NCBI GenBank assembly: GCA_000934385.1
Contig: KN880668.1
Span: forward strand, 1-36,760
DNA length: 36,760 nucleotides
Reading direction: 5' to 3'
Source of the DNA: Cylindrobasidium torrendii FP15055 ss-10
Taxonomy: Eukaryota > Basidiomycota > Agaricomycetes > Agaricales > Physalacriaceae
Under the pieces are notes generated by a model. It was given only the letters and a program-made list of their open reading frames with translations. It was not told the origin of the DNA and did no database searches. The position numbers and the translations under genes were made by a program. This document shows, in pieces, positions 11,148-22,984 of the stretch (position 1 is the stretch's first letter; each line of letters begins with the position of its first letter).

Positions 11148-11449
11148 CGGCGTGATGGTAAGAGACCAAGAGAGCGACACAGAGTAACCGCTAAAGCCAT
11201 TTATGTGTGCCATTAGTAGAACAAACATCTACGTCGTCCGCCCTACTTGCCGAACTTGAGCGCCTCTACTCGCCAAAGACAACATTATTCGAGTAATCGA
11301 ATCCGCGAAAATCCAATCCATTTCAACTTGTCAGTCGTGGGTAGTAGTATAGTGAAGGGTAATACAGAAACAGCTAAGTAATGCAATGATTGTATATGTA
11401 CGTAGATAGTCGATGAATGAAAAGCATAAGTAATGAAGAAACAACGGGA
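11148..11449. other. Short intergenic region
   Basis: This is the promoter side of the DUF6535 gene and the 3' end of the ubiquitin hydrolase gene, both on the minus strand. No TATA box, RNA or repeat is recognised. Confidence 0.35.
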
Positions 11450-14400
11450 TTATGTCTTCCTGCGTTTATAGCACAGCACATACGCCTTCGAAGTCTTCCA
11501 AACAAAATCAGTGAACTGTTTAAGCACGAAACAAGCGAGACCACATACCACAACTTCATTATTCGGAATATTCCGAATGACACTGTCGTTGCACTCCTTC
11601 CAGCGTCCTCCAGACATGATGAGAGCAGTGTAATGCCCACTATCAATCGTCTGGCCGTCATGGTTGATCACCGCATACAAATCATACCGATATGGCGGTC
11701 TCTGCGCGCGCGCATCGTCCGCTGACACCGGCCCGGGCTCAGAATCCAATGTAACCATCCACTCCGAAATATCCAAATCCCTCAACGGGAAATCAGCCAG
11801 ATTCTTCTTCTTCCCACTCGTCGTATCCTCATAACGCCCGAGCTGAATCATGAGAACAGGAGGCGCACGGGCAAGTCGCGTTGTCGCTTTCGCATCCTGC
11901 AAGCTCTTGCACACTGGGCACATCCATTGGTTTCCGCCCTTCATGTCCTCGTCCGTTTGAAAGATGCTTTCAAAACATTGCCGTGGCGTCAACCGCGAGC
12001 TGCCGTACTTTGGCGGGAAACTCAGCGGGATAATCGTGTTGCTGAGATAGCTCGGGCTCTTCCGCATGCACCGCTGACACTGGCGCATCGTCCGGGTCAA
12101 GCTTCCGAAGCAGTCGAAGACAATGCTGTTCTCTTTCATCAACTCTTTCTCCCATGCCTTCTGGTTTGATTCAACAGCTGGACGTAGCGCAAGGTCCAAA
12201 AACCACTCGTCCGGTCGACTCCCATTGTCCGGCTCAGTCACGCGGTTGAGCTCGACACTCAACAGCGAGAGAATATCGACCATCCACTCGCCCGCGTCGT
12301 GTTGTCGCTGGTTGTTGAAGGTTTCGAACTGATGTGCCATATGACTCTGAAAAATTATCAGTAACAGACAAGCCGAGCACAACACCAAAGACGAACCCAA
12401 ATATCATGCGCTAGAATATACGGGACGTCCGCGCCCCACAAACTCCTCAGAAGACTCGAAAAGTAGAAGCTGGTCTTGCCATCCAGGAACTCCTTTGATC
12501 CCTTGCTTGCACCAGGCCGTAATGCATACTTGTTTACTTCATTTTTCCACCGCCCATCTATGAGCCATCAGTCGTGCGCCCCATGTATCATTGAAAACAA
12601 AAATGCACCAGTGAAGAACCGCGCGAACGGCATCGTCGCGCTCAGACACTGCACCGCTGAATTCATATAGCATGTATTTCCCATGTTCCTCAGGCCACTC
12701 ATTCCGATCTCCACATCACTCCAGTAGGGAATGATGTTCTTGGGCGACATGAATTGCGGTTTGGGTGGTATTGCTGGCGGAGCGTTTCCAGAGCCTGTAG
12801 GGTGCGACGCCAGGCTCATTTGTCGCGGTCGCGTGTCGCTGCCAGGAACAGCAGCAGGCGGCGGTCTGGCAATTGTAGAGTTGTTGCTGGAGGGTGTGGG
12901 ATAACTAACTGGTCCGGTAAATGTCGAGGGGTCCATGTAGTCGCTCCGACGGCGCACGAGTGTGTGCGATAGCGATTGGGGCGGCGGGGTGATGTTTGGA
13001 GACGTTGGGTGTGAACCAATAGGTGATGGGTATGAGATACCGTTTGTGGGAAATGGTGAACCATTCGCAGAATACGGCGAGCCATTTGTGGGGTATGGTG
13101 CTCCGTTTGAGGGGTATGGCTGCTGATGGTATGATGACGGGGCTGGTCCGTTGACTGTCGGCCGTCGTGAAGCAGGCTTCCGTGCGAGCTCTTGCTGCTG
13201 ATGTAGCCTTCCTGGCGACATAATTTCTGCAGGGTTCCTTCAGAAGAGTGAGCAATATCCAGCTTATTAGATAGGTCGACATACCGCGCATGAGCAGACT
13301 CGACAGAGAAAGACGCCCGATGCCCCTCCTGCCGTGGTGGGCTCCATAGCTGTGTCGGCTCGAGAGAACTGAACGTCCTTGGCGGTGACATTGGCGTCCC
13401 GTAAGTCTGTGGTTCTGGCGGAAGGGGGCGTGCATGAGCCGCACTGGCAGAAGACGCAAACGACTTGGTAGCTTCGGTCCCGTTTCCCCGTAAGATTTCT
13501 GCCCCGCCAAGCGACTGCCTCCAAGCCTCCAGACCACCAATTAAGAACATCGGTGGGTGTTTGAGGCCCTTGCCATGGACGGAATTTACAAAGATAATGT
13601 CGACGAGTGTCTTCATAACACTGGTTTGCGTTGTCGAGCCCTGGTCATAGATCACAACATATTCAAAGATGTGACGGTTCTGGAAGAGGGTCAGCTCGTT
13701 CGGTGGGTTCATCTCCAGAGCGTTCTCCAGCCTCTCTGCGTTGAGGCCAGCCCGAGTGAGGATGACAGGCTCTATGCAAATAGTTGCCTGATTTTCAATT
13801 CGCTCCTTGTCGTATTCTGTTCGAGAGCGGACGTCGATGAGGAGTGTGTGTATGTTCTTTGACCGCTTGAATTCAATGAGATCTTCCGGCGTCGCTGAGC
13901 TCTTCGGGGAGGAATCCCGCAGTCCGTTGCCAAGAATAGAGGGCTTTCGCCGGAGGACGGGCTTGGTAGGAGAGGCTGGCCGGCTTGGAAGCATGTTGCT
14001 AAATGACTGAGCAGGCGGCACGCTGGAGGCGCGCTCAACGGGATCAAAACGCGCGCCAAACGCGGGCGAAACAACGTGCGGCATTGGCGCGTCCATCCTT
14101 GGCGTTGGATGTGTCATTTCAAAGTGGTCCAGCGAAGGGAAGAAGTCGGCTGCCGATTGGTAGTCGTCCACTTCCTCTTCTTGGTGGGAATGCAGGCCGT
14201 TCGGAATTTTCGGCGAGTTTATAGGCGAAGACAATGGGGATTCGCCGAGCGTAGTGGGCGGCACAAACGGATGGGATACAAAAGATGCTGACGAAGACGC
14301 CACCAGCGGACGAAACGACGGCACTGGTGGAGACAGTGGACCTGAGGGCATTGCGTTCGATATTGACGGCGCCATGATTGGGGGAGGCGGATCTCGAGGC

Positions 14401-15178
14401 AGTGGGGAGAGCGGCACAGACGACTGTTTCAACGGCGACGGCGGCGCAGACATACGGCGTGCACTAGAACCACTACTCGTTGGAGTCTGAACTGGGGGCG
14501 GGGCTGCCACCGATGGCGGCGTGGATGGCACACTACGCCTGTTGGACTTGGAGGAGACCTGAAGGCCGTTTGCGCGTAAGGCTTGAAGACGTTCTTGGAT
14601 GGATTTCATGCCACCAGTCTGATCGCTGGCGATGCGTAAGTGCATAGTAATTCAAGCGGCTGGTCGCGTACCTGTCTTCAGCTGGAGGTCCCTGTCGCAG
14701 CTTTGTCTCCACTGCTTCCTTCGCCTTTAAACAGTCTGCCATATCCTGCATTTCAGTCAATACGAGTTATAGCAGGAGTGGGACCACCAACATCTTGGTA
14801 ACTTGGCCATTCCTTCATGGCTTCTCGGAAGTCCGCAGGAAGACAATGCTGAAGAATATCGTGCATGATGCATTGCATCTTCACAAACGCAGAGAGCGCG
14901 CCCTTCATGTCTCCGGCTTTCTCTTGTTCCTTGCCATGGGTGTACATCGCTGCGGCCGCCCGTGTCGACTGGAGAGTCGACTTTGAACGCAAGATTTGCT
15001 TGACAGTCTCCTGGGCTACCCTCTTGATCTCCGCAATCTCGCTGTCCACGCCGGATCCCGACGACGGTGGGGTACCGTTCGGCGCACCGGTCGGCACATT
15101 GGGCAGTTTGGATGAGGACGGTCCGCCAAAACCGCCAAAGCCATTCGTCGTCACAGGTGGAGTCGACACGCCGAGCAT
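11450..15178 (-). CDS. Doa4/USP8-type ubiquitin carboxyl-terminal hydrolase with rhodanese-like domain
   Basis: Seven exons (15178-14792, 14745-14672, 14625-13285, 13237-12609, 12557-12397, 12346-11549, 11494-11450) keep phase throughout and give 1144 aa. The order is an N-terminal helical region (about 35-150) like the USP8 dimerisation/MIT region; a disordered Pro/Ser linker; a rhodanese-like domain at about 401-528 ending GGLEAWRQSLG; another Pro/Asn-rich linker; and a USP domain to the end. Catalytic boxes are present: GNTCYMNS with C790, QHDAGEW (879-885), and GHYTA with H1102, followed by D1118. CQRC and CPVC form the usual zinc-finger pairs. The rhodanese site reads VVIYDQG and lacks the catalytic cysteine, as in Doa4 and USP8. 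These enzymes recycle ubiquitin from endosomal and proteasomal cargo. The last intron (54 nt) has no stop, so retention would add 18 residues. Confidence 0.9.
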
Positions 15179-15310
15179 TGGTGGCCGTTGTCGGTACGCG
15201 CAGTAATGCAGAGGAGCGGTCCGCTGTAGTGGTGACAAGAAATCAAGCCAAGTTCAGTCACGTCACAAGTACCCCTTGATCGCATCATTCTACCTCTACC
15301 TTCGCCCACC
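15179..15310. promoter_or_regulatory. Bidirectional promoter between the ubiquitin hydrolase and POLD4
   Basis: The two start codons face away from each other across only 132 bp, so both promoters must lie here or overlap the first exons. TCACGTCA at about 15258-15265 resembles a bZIP/CRE-type site. No TATA box is seen. The regulatory role is inferred from spacing alone. Confidence 0.5.
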
Positions 15311-16091
15311 ATGCCCAAAGCTACCAAATCCAAATCCAGCCTCTCGCAGTCGTCGCTGAGTTTCTCAAACTCGAAACGCACCGGTTCCGCAAAGTCTGCC
15401 GGTAAAAAGTCGCCCGCAGTGCGCAGGCCGGATATCGAGAACCCCGTGGAGGAGAATTATAATGCAGATGTCATCGACGTTGATAGCGATAGCGACTACG
15501 CAACTCCGAGGAAGGGTGCGTTACTTCACTTGAATCTGTGCACAATACTTATGTACTACAGGTAAGGCAAAGGCACTTCCCAAGCCTACCTCTGACACCG
15601 AGCCTGAAGAGACCCCTCAGGCTGCCCCCATTCGCAAAGGTGTGCATATATGCGCCCGCAAAACTCGATTTCTCACAGCAACAGGTCGTGGCAAAAAGGA
15701 AATCCCTCTGGCCCCGCCTACCAAGTTTCCCAGTACGTCTTCGTCAGACGTGCATCGGTTTGCACTCATAGCTCCTTAGTCCACACCGAACATGAGCAGC
15801 CAGAGCACCAAATCCTGCGGGTGTTTGATCTGTACGCTATACGCATATATTACTGTTTCTAGCGCCTTACACTGTTGCAGGACGTACAAGTATGGCCCAT
15901 GCATTGGTATGTCTCGGTTGGACCGCTGGAAGCGCGCCGACGCTATGGGTCTCAACCCTCCTCGCGAAGTGCGTGTCATTCACCTCCATCAGCCATGTAC
16001 TAACCATGTCTAGGTCTATGACATCCTCACCACTCAGCTTGGCGACGACTACCAACAAGATGTCTTTTTCAAGTTCAACAAGCTCATCTGA
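15311..16091 (+). CDS. POLD4: DNA polymerase delta subunit 4 (Cdm1-like)
   Basis: Six small exons (15311-15515, 15562-15639, 15685-15732, 15780-15831, 15881-15968, 16014-16091) with introns of 45-49 nt give 182 aa. The C-terminal part carries the family signature: HQILRVFDLTYKYGPCIG, then SRLDRWKRADAMGLNPP and EVYDILTTQ. The first 100 residues are basic and disordered, with an acidic patch VIDVDSDSD that resembles a SUMO-interacting motif. The QSSLSF stretch (residues 13-18) is at best a degenerate PCNA-interaction motif. In other eukaryotes this smallest subunit stabilises the polymerase delta complex in replication and repair. The divergent start shares a 132-bp promoter with the ubiquitin hydrolase. 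The frame is confirmed by every junction keeping phase to the final LI-stop. Confidence 0.9.
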
Positions 16092-16322
16092 GCACTTCCC
16101 CCATCTGTAACTGTCTGTCTGTGTGCTTGTAAATCCTGCTCTTTCTGTTGTATTGTTGTCCCGAAATATTATCTGTACTGTAGCTTGAAATATCCAATGT
16201 AAGTACTCAATTAACCATCGCTCGGTGCCAATATGTATGAGTCTGAGATGAGAGTGACCAGCGTGACGATCGCAGCGCGCTTAAGCAGGTGATCATCTTG
16301 CCTCTTGACCACCACCACGGTC

Positions 16323-19300
16323 ATGTCCTGGCAAGGTGCGTCGTCGTGCAGCGTTGGCGCGCCATCTAATACGTTCAAAGTCCTCAATAATTATGTTCTC
16401 CTTGCAAAGGCCGGATTCGACTCGTCTCTACACTTTGTAGGCCGCCATCCCTCGGACGATAATGAAAGACGCGCCGCCATTCGCACTATCGCCGCATCCG
16501 TTGTCGACCGCATTGACAAGGAGGCGATCAACCGTCTGAACGCGTTCCCCAAGCCAAACGAGGCTGCATCATGGGCCGAGCTCGGTGTCGCGGACGACAA
16601 TCTCTTTCCGCCCGAACTCCTCAAGACGACCAGGGATGCGGAGAAGTCGCTCAAGAAAGGGAGTGTGCTAGATGACTGCAATCGTAGGAAGGCATGGGAA
16701 CGCGTTACCCCTCAAGGACCAATTGTCGATGGCCGACGTGATGGCCAGCGCGAGCTTCCATCCTGGACGACATCTCTGATAGTGCTTCATGCACTCTCCG
16801 ACAAGAAAGGGCCATTTCACCATTTGGCACCATTGGTCTACCTCGCAAGTCATGCGCGTGTCCCTTTCATGCGCGTTGCTGCTATCGACCTGCCCATGCT
16901 TTCGCCTGGCCCAATCCCACCCGCTGACGACGACATCCAAGACAATAATAACAACACAATCCGTATGTCATGCAATCGGTATCAGTCCACTTCCTCACAC
17001 GCGCAGATGTCGACTTTGGCCACAGCAAGCCTATACCCGCACTCCAAAAGTTCGCAATTGCCTGCCTCTCCCAGTGGATTTTTCTCTCCATCTTGGAGAG
17101 CCTAGAGAACGGTGCTGAGACATTCGCCAATGGCATGTGCCGCGACATGCCTGTCTTCCCTCGCGACATGGGCAGTTACTTCCTCGAGGTCGGCCCTGTT
17201 CACCGTCGCGTCCAGCCTCATTACGAGCCGGGAAGTATGTTGATGCAAGGTTTCACTGGTGGGGCCTCTCGAGGATTGAAAAACAAAAAGAACCCAGGAA
17301 GGTTTCACTACGACTTTTGGTCCACAGAAACGGATGGAAAACGTTCAGAACATGACCCTGCAGCACGTTTAGCATACAAGGATCGCTGCCTCGACATTTT
17401 CATCGCCTATCGTACGCTCATGCTAGCAGCACATCAGCGGAACTCCAGCGTCGGCGACAGGGAATTCACCACTCTGGCGGCAGAGCGCTTGACTTTTACT
17501 TCGGTCCGTGAAGTGCTCACCCGCCTTGGCTATCCGTTCAGTGGTGCGCTCTCTGAGTCCATAGATACACATAACGCCATTGAGGCTATCATGGAGGAGC
17601 TGCTGGCTACCACTCGGGCGGAAGTAGAAACTACTGAGGCCGACATTCCCACAAAGCCAGCAGTACAAACGTCCCCCTTCTTGAAGCTACCACCGGAGAT
17701 TATATTCGATGACATCGCCAGCCTGTTGCCTGTACAGGCTGTTTATAACCTCGTTCGCACATGCTCCCGCCTCAGGCAAATCCTACTCCCTCAGGTATAC
17801 GCGGACACTTGCCAGGTCTTGCAGCCTGCTCTCGCCGAGGCCGCCAGTGGTCACGGCGGAGCCAACGACATCAAGCTTCTGGCCAGAATAGCTAAACACA
17901 ATCAGTTACTCCTTGCGACACCATACCTTCGTGGGCACGTCCGACATGCCCAGACGATGCGCGTTTTCACACTACCGCCTGTGCGAGACTTCCGCCATTT
18001 CGACGCGTCCATACACCAGCTTCCACTCTTTTGTCCGCTTGCCAAATCATTCACCAACCTTGTCTCTGCATCACTGAGTGTCAACGACCTCACGGCGGAT
18101 CCCCAGGCGGTGGTGGCCCCAGATTTCCTTTGCAAGTTGGTGGTGCATCTTGTACGCACATACCCCAAGCTCAGGTCTCTTGAATTGTTGCTTTATTTAA
18201 GCGAGCCCATGGGTGGGCTTATCCATCGCCACAGTCATCCAATCAACGACGCCAGCACGATGGCGGAGGTTGCCAATATCGAGCTCCCCAACGGACCCGC
18301 TTTGACCGTACAGGATTTCTCTGTCCGTGTACTGGATAACCCAATGTACACCGATCCTGTAAACGCACACGCCTTTGGGGGAATGACATTCGATGGTTTC
18401 GACCCGGCCTTGTCTCCTGCGCTTCCGCGTCTGGCGATGATGATGGCGAGCAGCGTGCGGTACTTGGAGCTAGATGTATTCGACGATATCCTGACAAGTA
18501 TCCCTGCCCTCCCACATGTCATTACACTCGAACTCAAGACTGGACTATCCTCTCGGGTGCTCGAAAACGTACTGCGGGATTCGTTCCCGAATCTTGCTCG
18601 TCTTCTGCTTACGTATCGCCCGGTGCGGCGGTCGGTGGCACCGGCGCCAGCGCCTGGAGGTGGGCCTGGAGGCGCGCCGCCGGGAATGAACGCTGGGCTT
18701 ATGGGCGGCATGCAAGGCTTGTTGAATGGCATTCTGGGTGGTCCTTTGCCAGTAGGAGCTGTCCAAGCCGGCGCTGGTGTTATCCAGGGACCTTTCCTCG
18801 TTCCCGGTGGAGGAGGTGCAGGTGGTGGTGTCTTCCCGGGTGGATTTGGCGGTGGCGGTGGTCATCCAGCAAATGACGGCCCTGGTGCTATTTCGTTTGC
18901 GTCTTGTTTGCCTCACTTGAAGCGAATGGCCATATCTGGGTATGAAGCGAAGAGTTTACCGGGTGGAGTAGAAACGCTGGTGTTGCTGTCTGAGGATCTC
19001 CTGCTGAGGGCGACGGAGCCGCCGAGGTTTGTGTCGGCGTCGGTGACAAGGGTAACCCTGGACCCGCCTAACGAGGATGAGCCTGTACCAAATGCGGCTC
19101 AAGGGAATCCGTTTGGGCAGAGAAGGCAGCCGAGGACAGCAACGGGGCCACAATTATTTGGAGCAGGATTGGGTGGTTTGGTGGCAGCGTATCCTGGGAT
19201 GAAGTGCATCGAGTTGTACGAGCTGCCTCGGGGGGTGTCGTGGCGACTGGAGAAGGCAGATGATGTGGTATGTCCTTCCGCGTGAATCCTCTCTCTTTCG

Positions 19301-19780
19301 CTAATAGCTTTTGTCCAGTATGCCATCGTTGGGCACATTGAAAGCTTGATCCCGGGCCTTGAGGCTTTGGTGCTGACGCTGCCACGGTTTGCGTACCGTC
19401 CCAAGCGTGTGGACTACCCGGTGGATGATGGCCTGGATATCGAGGAGAGGGAGCTAGCGATCAATGTATTCATGATGGCGCCGTCGCTGAAGTACTTGTC
19501 GGTCACAGGACTGGACTTTTGGGATACGACTTGGATGAGGAGGAGAAGGACTTGGGTGCAAACGCCGATGCCCGGAAACCACAACAGGGATCAAGGGCTT
19601 GAGCAGGGAAACAACGATGGGCAAGATCAGGCTGAAGAGGAGGGCGAAGATGAGCTCTACTGTAGGTGCTGGAGTGATCAATATGGAGAGCATAGGGATC
19701 TGTTCAAGGTATCCGCGGTTTATGGAAAGGGTGGGCTTCCGGATTTCGTGACGGGGGCGAAGCCGTTGCAGGGTTGCTAG
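16323..19780 (+). CDS. Large F-box protein with unknown N-terminal region
   Basis: Exons 16323-16962, 17007-19267 and 19319-19780 give 1120 aa. The frame between 16336 and 16380 also looks like a 45-nt in-frame intron (gtgcgt donor, ctaat branch site, aaag acceptor); splicing it would give 1105 aa. Residues about 437-478 are an F-box (FLKLPPEIIFDDIASLLP then VRTCSRLRQILLP). F-box proteins bind Skp1 and bring substrates to SCF ubiquitin ligases. The downstream 600 residues have scattered leucine-rich, LRR-like segments interrupted by a Gly/Pro-rich insert encoded at about 18630-18880. The N-terminal 430 residues, rich in helices and ending before the F-box, match no family I recognise. An upstream in-frame ATG lies at 16305. 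The substrate is unknown. Confidence 0.82.
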
Positions 19781-19998
19781 AGGGCCGACGTCGCTGGGTT
19801 GGGCTGCACGAACTCTTTTCTTGTAGAACTCATAATGTATTTGTATTCACGTGTATGTAGTGCCAATTTCTTGCATCCTAGAAAGACGTATGTCGACGTC
19901 TAAGAGCATCATTATTCTGAATCTCAGTCGGTGACGTTGGGTAATCAAGCCGGATCGGTGATCGCGACTGTGACTTGGACATTGACTCCCACATTAAC

Positions 19999-22633
19999 AT
20001 GGCTCCACGGCTCAACAAACGACAGCAGCGCGAGCTCGAAGAACTGGAGGCGCTGGGAAATGCAGTGCCGGCGACTTTTGACAGGCAACCAGATGAAGAG
20101 GAGAGCGAGGAGGACATAAAGCCCGCCAAGCCGAGCGCGTTTGCAGCGGTGAGTTGTGCATTGGTATGCCATCCACTGCTGCTTATTCTAAATGTAGCTA
20201 TTTGATCCAGGAGATGATGGTGAAGAGGACGAAGAGGACAGTAAACCGTCATCCAGCAAGAAGAAGGTGTGTTTGTCTGCAGTTCTTGGGTGGTAGATCG
20301 TCTTCTTATACGCCCTAGTCCAAGAAGAAGAAGAAGAAAACTGGCACCCCATCCGAGGCTACGAGTCCGACAAAGCCCAGTACGCCCGTCCAGAAGCATG
20401 CGCCGCCCCCAGCTGTGAAGAACGAGAAGAAGGCAGCCAAGAAGGCGCGTCAAAAAGCGCGCCAGACCGGGAACGATGAGCTGGATGCAGCGTTGGCGGA
20501 GCTGTCTGTCAAGTGCGTCTCAGTGATGCACATATAATGTGATGCTGATTTACAGTAGGTACTCTAATACACCAGCCCAGGCTGCTGCTGCATCCCAGTC
20601 TATCTCTGATTCCATCGCCTCCCTTCTCGCCGTGAACCTGTCCCAACTGGATGGAGAAGCAGAAATGCGGCGGTACTTTGGATCCAAGGTCATACAAGCT
20701 TCGATGACCGAGACGCCAGGCCATGCATCCTCTTCGCGCCGCAAACCAACCTCAGTGCGTTCCAATCTGGCCCACCCCAAACCGACCTGGGCTCCCGCCG
20801 GCATGCGCGAAGGCCTCACTGTCCGGCCGCTTACTCAAGACGAAACGAACGACAAATGTGCCCGGCGGTCCGTCGAGTTGCTTCGAGGAGAAAGGTGGTG
20901 GACGCTGGAATACAGCAAGAGATACAAGGGGATGACCAAAATCTTCATTGGAACGGTCCAGGCCGGTGACCCCCAAGGGCTTTTCGATATGGCAAGGAGT
21001 ATGCCATGGCACGCAGATACTCTCCTGCAGATGGCACAGGTATTCCGACACCGGGAAGAGTATGCAACGGCGGTGGACTTCATGGAGCGCGCTATGTTCG
21101 CGTACGAGCGTTCGTTCATTGGCGCTTTCTCCTTTACGACAGGACACAACCGATTGGACTTTGATTTTGTAGAGAACAGGCCGTTTTATCTGGCGCTGAA
21201 CAGGCAGACGGCAGACCTCCAACGACGGGGATGTTTACGAACGGCGTTCGAGTTTGCCAAGTTGATGTACTCGCTGGATCCTTGGGGCGACCCGCACGGT
21301 GCACTCTTTCATTTGGAGTATCTGGCAATCAAGGCAAATATGGGACCTTGGTTACTTGATGCATACAAGGTCTTTTCCGACTGGAGGACGAAGGACCCGA
21401 CTGGGAAGCGCCTGAATCCTTCGGTGCTCCCAGGCTGGATGTATTCTCGAGCGCTTGCCCTCAAGAATAGCTCAAAGTCAAAGGAACAAGACGCAAGTGC
21501 CGATGCACTCGTTGAGGCAGTCACTGCGTTCCCATCTGTCGTGCCGCTTCTTGCGGACAAGCTGGATGTTGTCCTTCCTCAGGATCTTCGCGCACACAAT
21601 GACTTCCGGCTCGAAGTTGACGGAAGGTAGGCATAATACTATCCTTCCATTACACTTTACTCAATTACGCACTAGCTACATGACAGGTCCAGTATCCTCC
21701 ATGCACCTAATATCGCATCTCTACGTCCAGCGTGCTTTACCTGTATGGAAAGACCACACCGACTGGTTTAGAGACACAATCACCAAACGATTCGCCGTCC
21801 TTCCCAAAACACTCTCCAGCCCCACTCGCGAAGCATTCTTCAAGCTCTATGATCAAGAACACCTTCGTTTCTCACTGTACCGACACGTGATCGTTCTTGA
21901 ATACCCTTCTCTGTTCAAATTCATCCCGAAAGCTATCTTTGCGCGGAAATCGCTGGATTGCGACCCGTTACCCCCGCCTGGCTATCAGTCGGCATACGAC
22001 GACGCCTTTTTCGAGGGTGTATCTGTGGATTTGGATGGCCCAATGACAAGGCGGCAGAGGCAGCAGCAGGAAAGACGGCTGGAGATGATTATTCCGGATG
22101 GGGCGGCGCGCGCACAGTTCCAAGCGATGTACGCGCAGCCTGCTGTAGCGCAGATGTTTCCTGGTGGGATTTTGCAGATGATCCAAGCGCTGCAGGATAT
22201 GCCACCGGAGCTGATGGAGGATTTGGAGGCAGTTATGATGGCTGGAATGGGAGGAGTTGATGGCGCGCATGGTGGGATGCCGGGTCAAATGCCTGGCGAG
22301 GCTATTTTGGAGTGGGGAGACGGAGAGGAGAGCGATGGGGAGGACTTGGATGGGGGCAGACATCATGTACACCCTGTTCCAGAAGAAGTCCAAGTGGACG
22401 TGGAAGCGGACGAGCCGTTGAGCGAAGAGGAGGAAGAGGAAGAGCCAGACGAGGAGACAAGGAATGCATTGGCAGCGGTAAGTGCTTTATTTCTTTGCAT
22501 CCGCTTTCTGACTTTGGAGCAGCCGTTCCGCGCAATCAGCAACTGGGTTGTGCGAGGTATTTGGGGCAGTGGTCAACCGGATTCAGATAGTTCTGACGAC
22601 GAGCGGGCCAGTTTGGCGCAGGATGTGGATTAG
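19999..22633 (+). CDS. TCF25: TCF25/Rqc1 family ribosome quality control protein
   Basis: Six exons (19999-20148, 20198-20266, 20319-20512, 20559-21626, 21676-22477, 22523-22633) give 797 aa. The N-terminus has the family start RLNKRQQRELEELEAL, then acidic and lysine-rich blocks. Exon 4 carries the TCF25 core: KRYKGMTKIFIGTVQAGDP, SMPWHADTLLQMAQVFRH, then YERSFIGAF and LMYSLDPWGDPHGALFHLEYL. Exon 5 continues with HLISHLYVQR and an acidic tail. Yeast Rqc1, the homologue, works with Ltn1, Rqc2 and Cdc48 to clear stalled nascent chains from 60S subunits. The acceptor before exon 4 is a tandem CAGTAG (20555 or 20558), which would insert or drop one residue. The last intron (45 nt) is in frame and stop-free. 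The gene starts 218 bp after the F-box gene on the same strand. Confidence 0.9.
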
Positions 22634-22984
22634 AAGTAGGTACTGTCCGTGTACGATCTTTCTTGGCGCCATCTCCTACTGCGTGGAAACACAACGCGAG
22701 CTCGATAATGGCGGACAAGGGAATGGTGCCCTTCCAGCCCAGACGGCCATTATGTTCGAATCTCTGCACGGTAACCTGATGTGGGGAAACGGGCTTTGTC
22801 AATTTACAGTCATGATTCCGAATTAGTCGTGCGACTGATCAACGTTTCAACTCCTAGGGGGGCTTTTCAACGCCGCAAGCCTCGCATGAGAATCGTGAGT
22901 TTGTCGCTTTCCTAACTAAGCGATATTTGTGACGTGTTCTATAATCCCTTTAACACCCTCAACACCATTTCCCCTTCGACTGCG
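22634..22984. other. Intergenic region before the P450 array
   Basis: This is the 3' flank of the TCF25-like gene and the upstream sequence of a P450 pseudogene. No clear TATA box is visible, unlike the intact P450 further right. No gene or repeat is recognised. Confidence 0.35.
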
